A stretch of 24,134 bases of DNA from Deltaproteobacteria bacterium (GCA_020060215.1 JAGVAP010000137.1:1-24134), one strand, 5' to 3'. Shown: positions 1 to 8,091, counted from the first letter of the stretch. A program made the numbers and translations. The notes: generated by a model not told the origin, from the letters alone.

Positions 1-345
1 GGAGAAGCCGGCGCAGGCGGCGATGGCGGCCATGGCCAGCCCCCCCCGCAGCTGCCCCAGCCACTTGTGCGCGGTCCTGAAGAGATCGGCGCTCAGCCCC
101 GCATAGAAACAGATCTGGCCCAGGAGGATGAACAGGGGAATGACGGAGAAGTCATAGGTGGAGAAGAGCGTGTAGGGGACCGTCATCAGCTCCCCGAGGC
201 CGTGGTTCATGCCGCGCATGTACAAGAGCCCCAGGAACCCGAAGAGCCCCATGGCCGCGCCCAGGTACATGCCCGAGAAGAGCAGGCAGAAGCCCAGGAC
301 GATCATGCCCGCCATGGCGATGAATTCCACGTTCAGTCCGCTCAT
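1..345 (-). CDS. dctM: TRAP transporter large permease DctM, N-terminal part (runs off left edge)
   Basis: The first 115 residues of the large membrane subunit of a tripartite (TRAP) carboxylate importer are visible; the rest lies beyond base 1. This subunit forms the ion-coupled transport channel in the inner membrane. The protein starts MSGLNVEF and has a hydrophobic first helix, then the family-typical segment PLFILLGQICFYAGLSADLF around residues 70-90 and a second hydrophobic run ending at the window edge. The start codon overlaps the dctQ stop as ATGA, a sign of translational coupling. An out-of-frame ATG 4 bases upstream (349) gives a short, non-family peptide and was rejected. It is the last visible gene of the minus-strand transporter operon. 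The family call is secure; the transported substrate is unknown. Confidence 0.9.
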   Translation of the reverse strand, partial: MSGLNVEFIAMAGMIVLGFCLLFSGMYLGAAMGLFGFLGLLYMRGMNHGLGELMTVPYTLFSTYDFSVIPLFILLGQICFYAGLSADLFRTAHKWLGQLRGGLAMAAIAACAGFS

Positions 346-848
346 TCATTCACCGCCTTGGACAGGAAATGGAAGAATTCCCAGAGCAGGGCCAGGGAGA
401 ATACGGCCATGGCCAAAGCCATGAGGAGGGCAAAAGGATAGGCGGGTATGAACAGCACGGGCGAGGTGAGCCGGGAGTCCTGCAGGAGCCCCGCATAGAC
501 GACCGCCTGCCTCGAGATCAGGACCATCAGCCCCAGGCTGAGAAGGGAGGTGATACAGTTCAGGACCTTCCGCACCTTCAGCGGGAACCGATCGATGAAC
601 ACCTCCACCCGGACATGACTCCTGTCCATCGTACAAAGGGCAAACCCGGATACGATGGTGACGAGCATCATGTACTGGACGAGTTCCATCGCACCGCTGA
701 TCGGCCGGTTGAAGAAGTAGCGGAGGAAGACGTCCATGGCCGCGAGGAACATCATCCCGGCGAGCACGACCGCCCCGATCCCTCCCATGGTTCGGCTCAC
801 GGGATTCGATATCTTCGCGAAAAAAGAAGAGAGCCTTGTCAGCCACAT
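342..848 (-). CDS. dctQ: TRAP transporter small permease DctQ
   Basis: Small membrane subunit of the TRAP importer, 168 aa, normal for the family. Four hydrophobic helices are visible at about residues 20-42, 56-74, 94-113 and 132-155. The family signature is the stretch around residues 39-58 (DVFLRYFFNRPISGAMELVQ) and the later HVRVEVF. DctQ pairs with DctM to dock the loaded binding protein. The start at 848 was chosen because the protein then begins just before the first helix; the longer reading back to 977 adds about 43 residues without family character and would overlap a promoter-like sequence. A GGTG lies 8 bases upstream, so the ribosome-binding site is weak. The gene sits 252 bp after dctP, an unusually wide gap for this operon type. 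Confidence 0.9.
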   Translation of the reverse strand: MWLTRLSSFFAKISNPVSRTMGGIGAVVLAGMMFLAAMDVFLRYFFNRPISGAMELVQYMMLVTIVSGFALCTMDRSHVRVEVFIDRFPLKVRKVLNCITSLLSLGLMVLISRQAVVYAGLLQDSRLTSPVLFIPAYPFALLMALAMAVFSLALLWEFFHFLSKAVNE

Positions 849-924
849 GTGATCACCGTTCGAACCGGACGCCGGAGCGACCTTCCCTATCGTCCCCACG
901 CCGGCCGCGTGAGAACGATGAGGG

Positions 925-953
925 AATATCCAAGCCCAAAGGCCGAATGTCAA
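925..953 (-). promoter_or_regulatory. Candidate sigma-70 promoter for dctQM
   Basis: On the minus strand a perfect TTGACA (953-948) is followed, after 17 bases, by GATATT (930-925), four of six matches to the -10 consensus. It lies about 75 bases upstream of dctQ inside the wide dctP-dctQ gap, so the two permease genes may have their own promoter. Sequence match only. Confidence 0.45.
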
Positions 954-1044
954 ACGAATCTCAAGCCCCCCATGCACGGGCCAAAGACGCCAAGAAACCT
1001 GCGCTTTTTCTCACTCCATTCGGCCCCCCCTTGACATCTGGACA

Positions 1045-1070
1045 TGGTCATTCGGACCTGACTGGTCATT
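1045..1070. repeat. Pair of TGGTCATT direct repeats in the dctP-dctQ gap
   Basis: The octamer TGGTCATT occurs at 1045-1052 and again at 1063-1070, 18 bp apart, and a related GTCATTT follows at about 1079. The spacing is close to two helical turns, as for tandem regulator sites. It could equally be chance or a repeat remnant. Confidence 0.3.
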
Positions 1071-1100
1071 TGTCCCTCGTCATTTGGGCTTCATCCCATC

Positions 1101-2150
1101 CTAAGGTTCCGTCTCGATGAGCTTCAGCGTATCGGCGAGAACGGCTTTGGCGGGCAGCCCTTTGGCCTCCATGCTCGCGACCCAGCGGTCCCACACGGGC
1201 CTTCCTGCAGTCTCCACCCACCGGTTCAGCTCGGCCTTCGGGAGGTCGTACTCCTCGAGTTTCTGGCCCCCTTTCTTGACCCAATCCTCCATCTCCTTCC
1301 GGACCGGCTGATCATAGCTGTCGTGGTAGTCCCAGGCGTACTGACGGGAGCCTTCGTATTCGCAGACGCTGTTGATCGCCTTCTGGATGTCCGGGGGAAG
1401 GCTCTCCCACTTCTTCTTGTTCATGGAGATCGTGAAGTAGGAGGTGGTGATGGGTACGTGGGTCCAGTACTTTCCGACCTCATAGAGGTTGAAGATCTCG
1501 AGCGTCCCAAGCGGCACTCCCGACCCGTCGATGGTCCCTTTCTGCATTGCCAGGTAGACATCGGGCATGCCGAGCAGCACCGGAACGGCACCCATGGACT
1601 TGAACACGTCGGTCGGAGGTCCGGCAAGGGATCTTATTTTCAGACCCTTGAGGTCCTCCATGGTCTTCACCTGTTTCTTGGTGGTGAGCAGGGAGATGGG
1701 AGGGGTGCAGTGGAAGACCATCACGTGGACGTCGGCATACTCCTTCTGGATCTCGGGGTACTTCTCGCGCAGCTTCCACAGGATGCCGGCGGCCTGCCGG
1801 CCGTTCTTGAAAGGCAGGAACGGAAGGGTGATGACGTCCGAGAGGGGGGTCACACCCGCCCAGTAGCCGTGTGCGCACCATGCCATGTCGGCCACGCCGG
1901 TCTTGATGGCCATCCAGGCATCGGTCCCTTTGGCCAGGCTCTCGGCATAATACCGCTCGATCTTCACCTTGCCGCCCGTGGCCTGCTCAACCCGCTTCAG
2001 CCACGGCTCGGTTCCATTGGTGGTACACCACGCATTCGGCGGGTTGTGGTCGCTGAAGGTGATCTTGATCTGTTGGGCCAGGGCATCGCCGGAAATACCC
2101 GTGAACATGAACCCGACCAACGCCAAAACCATGGGGGCAAGCCTCTTCAT
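1101..2150 (-). CDS. dctP: TRAP transporter substrate-binding protein DctP
   Basis: Periplasmic solute receptor of the TRAP system, 349 aa. It begins with a Sec signal peptide (MKRLAP, hydrophobic core, then ALA at 23-25 before QQ) that should release the protein into the periplasm. The DctP fold is recognisable throughout. The segment DLKGLKIRS (167-174) carries Arg173, the residue that in this family usually salt-bridges the substrate carboxylate, and VYLAMQKGTIDG follows. The start at 2150 is fixed by an AAAGGAGG 6-7 bases upstream; the 17-residue longer reading lacks support. It follows the alcohol dehydrogenase gene by 51 bp and was probably transcribed with it. A carboxylic acid substrate is expected, its identity unknown. 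Confidence 0.93.
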   Translation of the reverse strand: MKRLAPMVLALVGFMFTGISGDALAQQIKITFSDHNPPNAWCTTNGTEPWLKRVEQATGGKVKIERYYAESLAKGTDAWMAIKTGVADMAWCAHGYWAGVTPLSDVITLPFLPFKNGRQAAGILWKLREKYPEIQKEYADVHVMVFHCTPPISLLTTKKQVKTMEDLKGLKIRSLAGPPTDVFKSMGAVPVLLGMPDVYLAMQKGTIDGSGVPLGTLEIFNLYEVGKYWTHVPITTSYFTISMNKKKWESLPPDIQKAINSVCEYEGSRQYAWDYHDSYDQPVRKEMEDWVKKGGQKLEEYDLPKAELNRWVETAGRPVWDRWVASMEAKGLPAKAVLADTLKLIETEP

Positions 2151-2201
2151 GTTGATCCTCCTTTTGATAGGGTTTGTTCCTTTCTTCATTCGATGATCCA
2201 T

Positions 2202-3359
2202 CTACCCCTGCACCGATCGCAGCAGCGCTTCGATCTCCTCCGGCCGGGCCTGCCTGGGGTTGGCCTTGGAGACCGGCGCGGTGAGGACATCGTCCACCAT
2301 CTTGGGATCCAGCCTGAACTCCATCCCCGCCTCCGAAAAGGACTTCGGAATGGACAGCCTTGAGAAGAGCCCGCGAACCGCGCCCACGGCCTGCACCGGA
2401 GCCTTCTCGACCGGCAGCCCGCGAATGTCTTCGCCCATGGCTTCCGCGAGGGGGAGAAACTTCTCCGGGCACGCCCGTCCATTGAACTCCATCACCGCCG
2501 GCAGGACCATAGCACAGGACAGGCCGTGGCTCACATGAAAATAGGCGCCCAGGCAATGGGCCATTCCGTGGACGAGGCCGAGACCCGCGCCGGCAAAGGA
2601 GAGGCCGGCCAGACAACTCCCCAGGAGCATCTGTCCAGCCGCTTCGATGTCTCCGGGATGGGCCGCGAAACGCTCCAGGTTGCCCGTGATCATTCGGATC
2701 GCGGAAAGGGCAAACGCGTCGCTGATCGCATGGCTGTTGATGGAGAGATACGCCTCGATCGCGTGCGTGAGCGCATCCGCGCCGGTCTCTGCAGCCAGAC
2801 GGTAAGGGGTCGAAGCGAGCAGGAGGGGGTCGAGAAGTGCGACCCGCGGGACCAGGTGCGGGCTCTTGAGGCCGACCTTCATCCTGTTCTGATGGTCGGA
2901 GATCACGGTTACGGCGCTCACCTCGGAACCGGTGCCGGCGGTCGTCGGTATCGCATAGATGGGGGGGAGCAGATCCGGCACCGGTCTGCCGGAACCGTAC
3001 TCCCTCAACGCCGCATCCCCGCTCACGGCGACGGCCACGCCCTTTGCGGTATCGATGGAGCTGCCGCCTCCGACCCCGACGACCGAAGTGCAGCCCTCCT
3101 CGCGGTAAAGGGAGGCCGCCTCCTCCATCGTCTCGAACGGCGGGTCCGGCACCACCCGGTCAAAAAGCCCGCAGCGGACAGGGGCCTTGGCCAGGAACTC
3201 CGATACGCGGTCGAGAATTCCTGCATGGACGACCCCTTTGTCGGTGACGATCAGCGGCCTGTCCCCGGAAGTCAGCTCGCCTCCGATCTCTGCGAGCGCC
3301 CCGGGGCCGAATATGAGCTTGCCCGGATGGCTGAACTGATAAACCCTTTTCGGATCCAT
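2202..3359 (-). CDS. Iron-containing (group III) alcohol dehydrogenase
   Basis: NAD(P)-dependent metal alcohol dehydrogenase, 385 aa, full family length. It interconverts an alcohol or hydroxy acid with its aldehyde or keto form. The nucleotide-binding loop GGGSSID is at 97-103, and PTTAGTGSEVS at 138-148 is a family hallmark. All four metal ligands expected from the FucO family are present: Asp195 and His199 (in GADALTHAIEAY), His264 and His278 (in GLVHGMAH and HVSHGL). The start is supported by GAGGAG just upstream. It lies between the IclR gene (72 bp) and dctP (51 bp) on the same strand, so it probably acts on the imported compound or its breakdown product. The exact substrate cannot be inferred; this family is broad. 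Confidence 0.93.
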   Translation of the reverse strand: MDPKRVYQFSHPGKLIFGPGALAEIGGELTSGDRPLIVTDKGVVHAGILDRVSEFLAKAPVRCGLFDRVVPDPPFETMEEAASLYREEGCTSVVGVGGGSSIDTAKGVAVAVSGDAALREYGSGRPVPDLLPPIYAIPTTAGTGSEVSAVTVISDHQNRMKVGLKSPHLVPRVALLDPLLLASTPYRLAAETGADALTHAIEAYLSINSHAISDAFALSAIRMITGNLERFAAHPGDIEAAGQMLLGSCLAGLSFAGAGLGLVHGMAHCLGAYFHVSHGLSCAMVLPAVMEFNGRACPEKFLPLAEAMGEDIRGLPVEKAPVQAVGAVRGLFSRLSIPKSFSEAGMEFRLDPKMVDDVLTAPVSKANPRQARPEEIEALLRSVQG

Positions 3360-3402
3360 GGAACTCTCCTCAGCCGGACCACTGAACCCGTGCGGATTTT
3401 GG

Positions 3403-3429
3403 ACAGGGTTACAGGATCGACAGGATTTT
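3403..3429. repeat. ACAGG short-unit repeat between IclR and alcohol dehydrogenase genes
   Basis: Three ACAGG-starting units (3403, 3411, 3420; period 8-9) fill the short gap between the two genes. I recall similar ACAGG strings as dispersed spacer repeats in many bacterial genomes; here it occupies most of the 72-bp gap and would be transcribed. Confidence 0.5.
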
Positions 3430-3431
3430 CA

Positions 3432-4229
3432 TCAGCTTCTTGAACATCGCTCCCTGACCAGGCCTCCCTTCCGATAGCCCAGACGATCCGAGAGTTCATC
3501 CGCCGCTTCCCTGAGGGCATTCTCCACGACCGACCAGTCGATCTCCGGCGTCCGTACGTTGAGATACATGATCGTCATCGATGCGGTAGCTCGTCTGTTC
3601 AGGCCGAACACAGGAGCAGCGGTGGAAGAGAGCCCCTCGAACTGCTCCTGCCTCGAATAGGCGATCCCGCTGGAACGGATGGATTCCAGCTCACGCAGGA
3701 GGAGTGCGGGGTCCGTAATGGTCGCGCGCGTCAGGGGTTTCAACTCGACCGCCGAGAGATAGGCATCGATCACCTCCCTGGAAGAGAAGGCCAGGAGGAC
3801 CTTTCCGGAGGCGGTGGCATACAGTGGTATGCGCGCGCCGATTCCCAACCTGAAGGACATGGGCTGGTTTCCGTATTGTCTGTGCACGACCACCGCGAAT
3901 CTTCCCTCAAGGACCTGCAGGCTGACGGACTCGCCTGTCCTGGCCACGAGTCTGCGCACAATCGGCTGCGCGGCCTGAACGATGTCGAGGCCGGAGAGAT
4001 AGGCATCGGCCAGGGCGAGCACCCCGGACCCCAGTCTGTAGGTCTTGGCGGCAGGATCGAACGACAGATAGCGGCTCTCCACCAGGTTCGCCAGTAACTT
4101 GGTCAGACTCCCCTTCGGGATCAACAGACCTTCCGCAATGTCCTTGTGCTGCATGCCCTGTTGATGGGCTGCAAGGATCTCCAGAATCTCTATGACCCTG
4201 CCTGCGGATTTGACCCTGATGAGCGCCAT
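3432..4229 (-). CDS. IclR-family transcriptional regulator
   Basis: Dimeric DNA-binding regulator, 265 aa. The N-terminal winged helix-turn-helix (about residues 5-70) begins with VKSAGRVIEILEIL, the family's standard opening, and has recognition-helix-like PKGSLTKLLANLV. The C-terminal effector-binding domain follows from about residue 80, with the typical GxRxPLYATASGKVLLAF segment. Members usually control catabolic genes for organic acids. The start at 4229 is preferred because a good promoter (4253-4281) would start transcription near 4246, which excludes the upstream TTG at 4271; no strong ribosome-binding site is seen. It sits between the alcohol dehydrogenase/TRAP genes and the divergent ligase/aconitase X genes, so it is the likely regulator of both. 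Confidence 0.92.
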   Translation of the reverse strand: MALIRVKSAGRVIEILEILAAHQQGMQHKDIAEGLLIPKGSLTKLLANLVESRYLSFDPAAKTYRLGSGVLALADAYLSGLDIVQAAQPIVRRLVARTGESVSLQVLEGRFAVVVHRQYGNQPMSFRLGIGARIPLYATASGKVLLAFSSREVIDAYLSAVELKPLTRATITDPALLLRELESIRSSGIAYSRQEQFEGLSSTAAPVFGLNRRATASMTIMYLNVRTPEIDWSVVENALREAADELSDRLGYRKGGLVRERCSRS

Positions 4230-4251
4230 AAGGTTTCCGTATGGATACTCG

Positions 4252-4267
4252 GTTTCTAGTGGGAAAC
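4252..4267. promoter_or_regulatory. Candidate IclR operator (GTTTC-N6-GAAAC)
   Basis: A perfect 5-bp inverted repeat, GTTTC at 4252-4256 and GAAAC at 4263-4267, lies across the -10 box and spacer of the regulator's own promoter. A further GGTTTCC sits at 4232-4238. Purine-rich GGAAA/TTTCC half-sites are common in IclR operators. Its position suggests autorepression. No binding evidence exists. Confidence 0.45.
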
Positions 4268-4281
4268 ACAATTCCTGTCAA
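4253..4281 (-). promoter_or_regulatory. Sigma-70-type promoter of the IclR gene
   Basis: On the minus strand a perfect TTGACA (4281-4276), a 17-base spacer and TAGAAA (4258-4253; four of six) precede the regulator. The predicted transcript start is about 17 bases before the ATG at 4229, giving a short leader. Confidence 0.6.
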
Positions 4282-4556
4282 GGAAAATTCGCCCGAGTCC
4301 AGTGTCGGGGTCTCTTTGGGATCCCGATGGATGCCTCTCCCCCGCTCTTGCCGGGAAAGGTCCCATTCAACCGCGACGACGACTTCCTTGCAGGACCGCC
4401 CGGATCTGGCGCCGTCGCAAGAAGTTCAATCACGCGCACCCGGAACCACAGCAGGCGCACGACTTCCCCGACCGCGTCGATTTAGATTGACACTCGCGAT
4501 GGCAGTGATACCTGTACGTGGGGCCCCTATTCATCATCGGAAAGGAGGACAGGAGG

Positions 4557-6164
4557 ATGTCCGAGCAATTCCTGTTGAAAGAACTTTGTCGGCACAAGAT
4601 CGGCACGTTTGCCGATCTCCTGTGCAGGAACGCCATTCTCCACGCCGATCGAGACGCCTTCCTCTGGGGGACCGACCGAATCACCTTTGGGGAATTCAAC
4701 CAAAGGGTGAACAGCCTGACCCACTCCCTGTATTCGATGGGTGTCGCCAAAGGAGAGGTCCTCGGCCTGTTGTCCTGGAACTGCCCGCAGTATTTCGATG
4801 TGGTCGGATCCGCGATGAAAGGCGGGTTCATTGCCTCCCTCTACAATCCGAGGCTGCAGCCGGAGGAATTGAAGTACCTGATCAACTACTCGGAGGCGAC
4901 GACCCTCTTCATCGGACCGGAACAGGTCGAGATGCTGGGGGAGTTGAAGAAATCCTGTCCGATGGTGAGAAACTTCGTCTCCCTTTCATGTCCCTGCCCC
5001 GGAACGATCGAACACCATGAGCTGCTCTCAGGCGACCGGAGCGAACCGGATAGCCGCATCGGGGAGGACGATCCCTTCCTGCTGTTCTACACGAGCGGCA
5101 CGACCGGAGTGCCCCGCGGCGCCCTTTACACCCACCGCCGCAAGATGGAAGACGCCCGGCGATTCGTCATGGGTTTGACGGCTGAACCCGGCAACAGGCA
5201 GGTTCTTTGTCTGCCCCTCTTTCATGTTGCGGCCATGAGCTACTCCCTTGGGTTCTTCTATGCCGCCGCGACCACGGTGATCATGTCCCAGCGGAACTTC
5301 GAACCCGGAGCCACGCTGCAAATGATCCAGGAGGTCAAGGCGACCGACATCCACCTGGTGCCGACGCACCTGGTCGCGATCCTGGCCCTTCCAGACGTGA
5401 AGGAGTATGACCTGAGCAGCATGAAACGCATCTGGTATGCGGCATCCCCCATCCCCCTTCCATTGCTGAAAAGGGCCATGGAGGTGTTCGGCCCGGTTTT
5501 CATTCAGGCCTACGGTCAGACCGAGTCGGGGCCTCTGGTCACGTATCTTTCCAGAGCGGACCATCGGGTCTTGGACAAGCCCCCTGAGCAACAGCGTCTC
5601 CTCTCCTCCATCGGCCAGCCCTGCGCCGGGGTCCACGTGCGGATCGTGAACGACAAGAACGAGGACGTCAGAGCGGGAGAGATCGGCGAGATTGTCGTCG
5701 ACAGCAAATCCCTCATGACCCAGTACTGGCGGAAGCCGGATGAAACCCGGGAGGCCGTGGTGGACGGCTGGCTCCACACGGGAGACCTGGGCTACTATGA
5801 TGAGAAGGCCTTTATCTACCTGGTGGATCGCAAAAAGGAGATGATCATTACAGGGGGGGAGAACGTCTACCCCAGGGAAGTGGAAGAGGTTCTCTACGGC
5901 CATCCGGCCGTGGAGGAAGTCTCGGTGATCGGTGTGGAAGATCCCTATTGGGTGGAGAGGGTCCACGCGATCGTGGTTCTCAAGAAGGACGGCAAGGCCT
6001 CGCAGGAGGAGCTGATCGCGTTCTGCAAAGAGCGGATGGCCCGCTACAAGGCGCCCAAGTCCGTGGAGCTCGTCGAATCTCTCCCCAAGAATCCCCAGGG
6101 CAAGATCAACAGGAGGGTTCTCAAGGAGATGTATGGAGGAACCAGGGGTTCGCGCGGGGAGTAG
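4557..6164 (+). CDS. Acyl-CoA synthetase (AMP-forming, class I adenylating enzyme)
   Basis: Activates a carboxylic acid to acyl-AMP and then acyl-CoA; 535 aa, usual size. The P-loop YTSGTTGVPRG is at 178-188, the AYGQTES motif at 318-324, GWLHTGD at 404-410, DRKKEMIITGGENVYPREVE at 424-443 (hinge region), and the catalytic lysine is Lys516 in PQGKINRR. No signal peptide is seen, so it is cytoplasmic. The start at 4557 has GGAGG at 4544-4548 with good spacing; the reading from 4518 would place the ribosome-binding site inside the gene. It is followed after 111 bp by the aconitase X genes on the same strand. Context suggests the substrate is a hydroxy or unsaturated acid rather than a housekeeping fatty acid, but the sequence does not settle this. 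Confidence 0.92.
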   Translation: MSEQFLLKELCRHKIGTFADLLCRNAILHADRDAFLWGTDRITFGEFNQRVNSLTHSLYSMGVAKGEVLGLLSWNCPQYFDVVGSAMKGGFIASLYNPRLQPEELKYLINYSEATTLFIGPEQVEMLGELKKSCPMVRNFVSLSCPCPGTIEHHELLSGDRSEPDSRIGEDDPFLLFYTSGTTGVPRGALYTHRRKMEDARRFVMGLTAEPGNRQVLCLPLFHVAAMSYSLGFFYAAATTVIMSQRNFEPGATLQMIQEVKATDIHLVPTHLVAILALPDVKEYDLSSMKRIWYAASPIPLPLLKRAMEVFGPVFIQAYGQTESGPLVTYLSRADHRVLDKPPEQQRLLSSIGQPCAGVHVRIVNDKNEDVRAGEIGEIVVDSKSLMTQYWRKPDETREAVVDGWLHTGDLGYYDEKAFIYLVDRKKEMIITGGENVYPREVEEVLYGHPAVEEVSVIGVEDPYWVERVHAIVVLKKDGKASQEELIAFCKERMARYKAPKSVELVESLPKNPQGKINRRVLKEMYGGTRGSRGE

Positions 6165-6275
6165 AGATCCCGGGCCCGGAGGACCCGGCTTTGTATCGCA
6201 GAACCGGTATTTTTCTTGGAAAAGGGCTACGGATTCTATACAAGGGAATTGTGGAGAAGCTTACGGGGAAGGCAT

Positions 6276-7532
6276 ATGCACCTTGATGATGAGCATGCAG
6301 GGATTCTGGAGGGACTCAAGGGCCGGGGCGCCCAAAAGGCCATGGAGATCCTCGTCGCGTACGGGAACTGTTATGAAGCCGAGCGAATGATCCCGATCTC
6401 CAGCGTCCACGTGGCCGGGAACTTTCCGGTGCTTATGGACGAGGGGATCGAGTGGCTGGAGGACCTCGCCAGGGATGGAACGCGGGTTCAGGTCTTCACG
6501 ACCAAGAACCCGGAGATGTTCGATTCCGAGCAGGCCGACGAGCTCAGGATACCGGACTACTACCGCGTGAGGCAGAAGAGAATCCATGATGCCCTGAGCT
6601 CGCTCGGCATTACCCTCACCTACACCTGCCACCATTACCTCGTCGGCAACGTGCCGCGATTCGGGGACCATATCGCCTGGGCTTCTTCCGGCAGCCAGGT
6701 CTTTGCCAACTCGGTTATCGGCGCAAGGTCCAACCGGGATGGGGACCACGTGGCACTGGCGGCCGCAATCGTCGGTGCCATCCCGGAGTGGGGACTGCAT
6801 CTCCAGGAAAACCGGAAGGGGCAGATCCTCATCGATGTGTCCCGTATCGAACTCCAGGGCTATGACCCGGCCGATTTCAAGGCGCTCGGATGGCACCTGG
6901 GGAAGCGGATCGGCTCCAGGATTCCGGTCTTCGTAAACCTGCCTCCCGACCTGGGGATCGAATCGATCAAGGGGCTGCTCTACAGCCTGACAGTCACCGG
7001 TGCCACGGGTCTCGTCCACCTGGTGGGGATCACGCCGGAGGCGCGTACCCTCGATGAAGCGTTCCGGGGGGGGCCGCCCGCTACCCCTGAGCTGCAGCCG
7101 CTCCAGGCGGAAGTCGATCAGGCATACCGGGAGATCTCCTCCGCGTCCGATGAGAGGGTGGACCTGGTCATCTTCGGGTGCCCCCAGTGCAGCATCCAGG
7201 AAGTCCAGGAGATCGCCTCCCTGCTGGAGGGAAAAAAGATTCATCCGGGGACGCAACTCTGGATCTGCACCTCGGCCTGGGTGAAGACCCTCTCCCGGAG
7301 GATGGGGCTCCTCGATCTCCTGACATCGGCCGGGGCAAGAATGGTGGCGGACGTCGGTGCAGCGGACGGCCCGCACCTCTATCTCAAGGAACAGGGGATA
7401 CGGGTCCTTGCCATGAACTCGGCAAGGGGGAGCTATTACGCCCATAACCTCTTCGGGATGGAGACGTGGTTCGGTTCCACGCGACAGTGCGTACAGACGG
7501 CCCTTTCGGGCAGGTGGGAAGGAAAGAGATGA
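6276..7532 (+). CDS. Aconitase X large (catalytic) subunit, divergent
   Basis: Iron-sulfur hydro-lyase of the AcnX family (old DUF521), 418 aa. Characterised relatives are cis-3-hydroxy-L-proline dehydratase in bacteria and mevalonate 5-phosphate dehydratase in archaea. Family landmarks are visible: AERMIPISSVHVAGN near 35-49, TYTCHHYLVGNVPRFGDHIA at 115-134 with Cys118, ANSVIGARSNRDG at 144-156, FGCPQCS at 300-306 with Cys302 and Cys305, and a late MNSARGSYYAHN. Where the family usually has Asp-Thr-Cys, this protein reads Asp359-Val360-Gly361, so one expected cluster cysteine seems missing (from memory of the family). The start at 6276 follows GGGGAAGG. It overlaps the small-subunit gene by ATGA. 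No proline-racemase or reductase gene is near, so hydroxyproline is not the obvious substrate. Confidence 0.88.
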   Translation: MHLDDEHAGILEGLKGRGAQKAMEILVAYGNCYEAERMIPISSVHVAGNFPVLMDEGIEWLEDLARDGTRVQVFTTKNPEMFDSEQADELRIPDYYRVRQKRIHDALSSLGITLTYTCHHYLVGNVPRFGDHIAWASSGSQVFANSVIGARSNRDGDHVALAAAIVGAIPEWGLHLQENRKGQILIDVSRIELQGYDPADFKALGWHLGKRIGSRIPVFVNLPPDLGIESIKGLLYSLTVTGATGLVHLVGITPEARTLDEAFRGGPPATPELQPLQAEVDQAYREISSASDERVDLVIFGCPQCSIQEVQEIASLLEGKKIHPGTQLWICTSAWVKTLSRRMGLLDLLTSAGARMVADVGAADGPHLYLKEQGIRVLAMNSARGSYYAHNLFGMETWFGSTRQCVQTALSGRWEGKR

Positions 7533-7948
7533 TCAGGATCAAGGCGAAGCCGGTTACAAGAGGAGTGGCTGAAGGTGAGGCCATTGTCTCTCGAATGCCC
7601 ATTTCCTTCACCGGAGGGATGGACCCCGAAACCGGGAAGATCCGCGAGCCGGGACACGACCTGGAGGGCGAGAGCGTGGCGGGCAAGATCCTGGTGTTCC
7701 CGACGGGCAAGGGATCGACCACAGGCTCCTGGCAGTTCTATGCCGCGTTCAAGAGAGGATGCGCCCCGCTGGGTATCCTCAACCTCAGGGCCGAGGGAGT
7801 GGTGGCGGTGAGCGCCATCATCACGGATACGCCGATGGTCCATGAACCCGAGGCCGATTTCCTCGAGATCGTGAAAACGGGGGATTTTGTCCGGATCAAT
7901 GCGGACGAAGGTTACGTAGAGATCCTGGCAAGGGGAAGTGCGCGCTAG
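7529..7948 (+). CDS. Aconitase X small (swivel) subunit
   Basis: The 139-aa partner (old DUF126) of the large subunit; it forms the swivelling lid over the active site in two-subunit AcnX enzymes. Seen here: the opening IRIKAKPVTRGVAEGEA, PISFTGGMDPETG at 24-36, GHDLEGESVAGKILVFPTGKG leading into the conserved GSTTGS at 62-67, and TDTP at 99-102. In the family the GS-rich loop carries an active-site serine. The start ATG overlaps the large-subunit stop (ATGA, 7529-7532), with GGAAAGAG upstream, so the two chains should be made in equal amounts. Both subunits being separate places this in the two-chain branch of AcnX rather than the fused one. Confidence 0.92.
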   Translation: MIRIKAKPVTRGVAEGEAIVSRMPISFTGGMDPETGKIREPGHDLEGESVAGKILVFPTGKGSTTGSWQFYAAFKRGCAPLGILNLRAEGVVAVSAIITDTPMVHEPEADFLEIVKTGDFVRINADEGYVEILARGSAR

Positions 7949-8032
7949 GCGTTGGAGAGGCACCCGGAAGAGCTTTTCGGGGCAGAGCCGGTTCTCGCTG
8001 GGCCTGCCCTGCAGGACCCGGGGGGTTCTTAT

Positions 8033-8083
8033 CGTTCCCACGCTCCAGCGTGGGAACGAATTCCTTGGACGCTCCCAGCGTCC
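8033..8083. repeat. Double REP-like hairpin between convergent genes
   Basis: A perfect 12-bp stem (8033-8044 with 8047-8058, CGTTCCCACGCT and its complement) with a 2-base loop is followed by a second perfect 7-bp stem (8067-8073 with 8077-8083, GGACGCT). Both hairpins share the core ACGCTC-AGCGT. This resembles REP-type elements seen in many proteobacteria. It lies between the convergent small aconitase X subunit and the hydroxy-acid dehydrogenase and may end transcription from both. Confidence 0.75.
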
Positions 8084-8091
8084 GTTCCTGC

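Noticed and set aside
4230..4271. Upstream TTG start for the IclR gene
   Set aside because: It lies upstream of the predicted transcript start near 4246 and adds residues not typical of the family.
4487..4514. Promoter for the acyl-CoA ligase (perfect TTGACA at 4487-4492)
   Set aside because: No acceptable -10 box follows at 16-18 bases (best hexamer TACCTG), so it was not called.
6261..7445. A 394-codon minus-strand frame inside aconitase X
   Set aside because: Antisense shadow of a conserved gene with no start signal.
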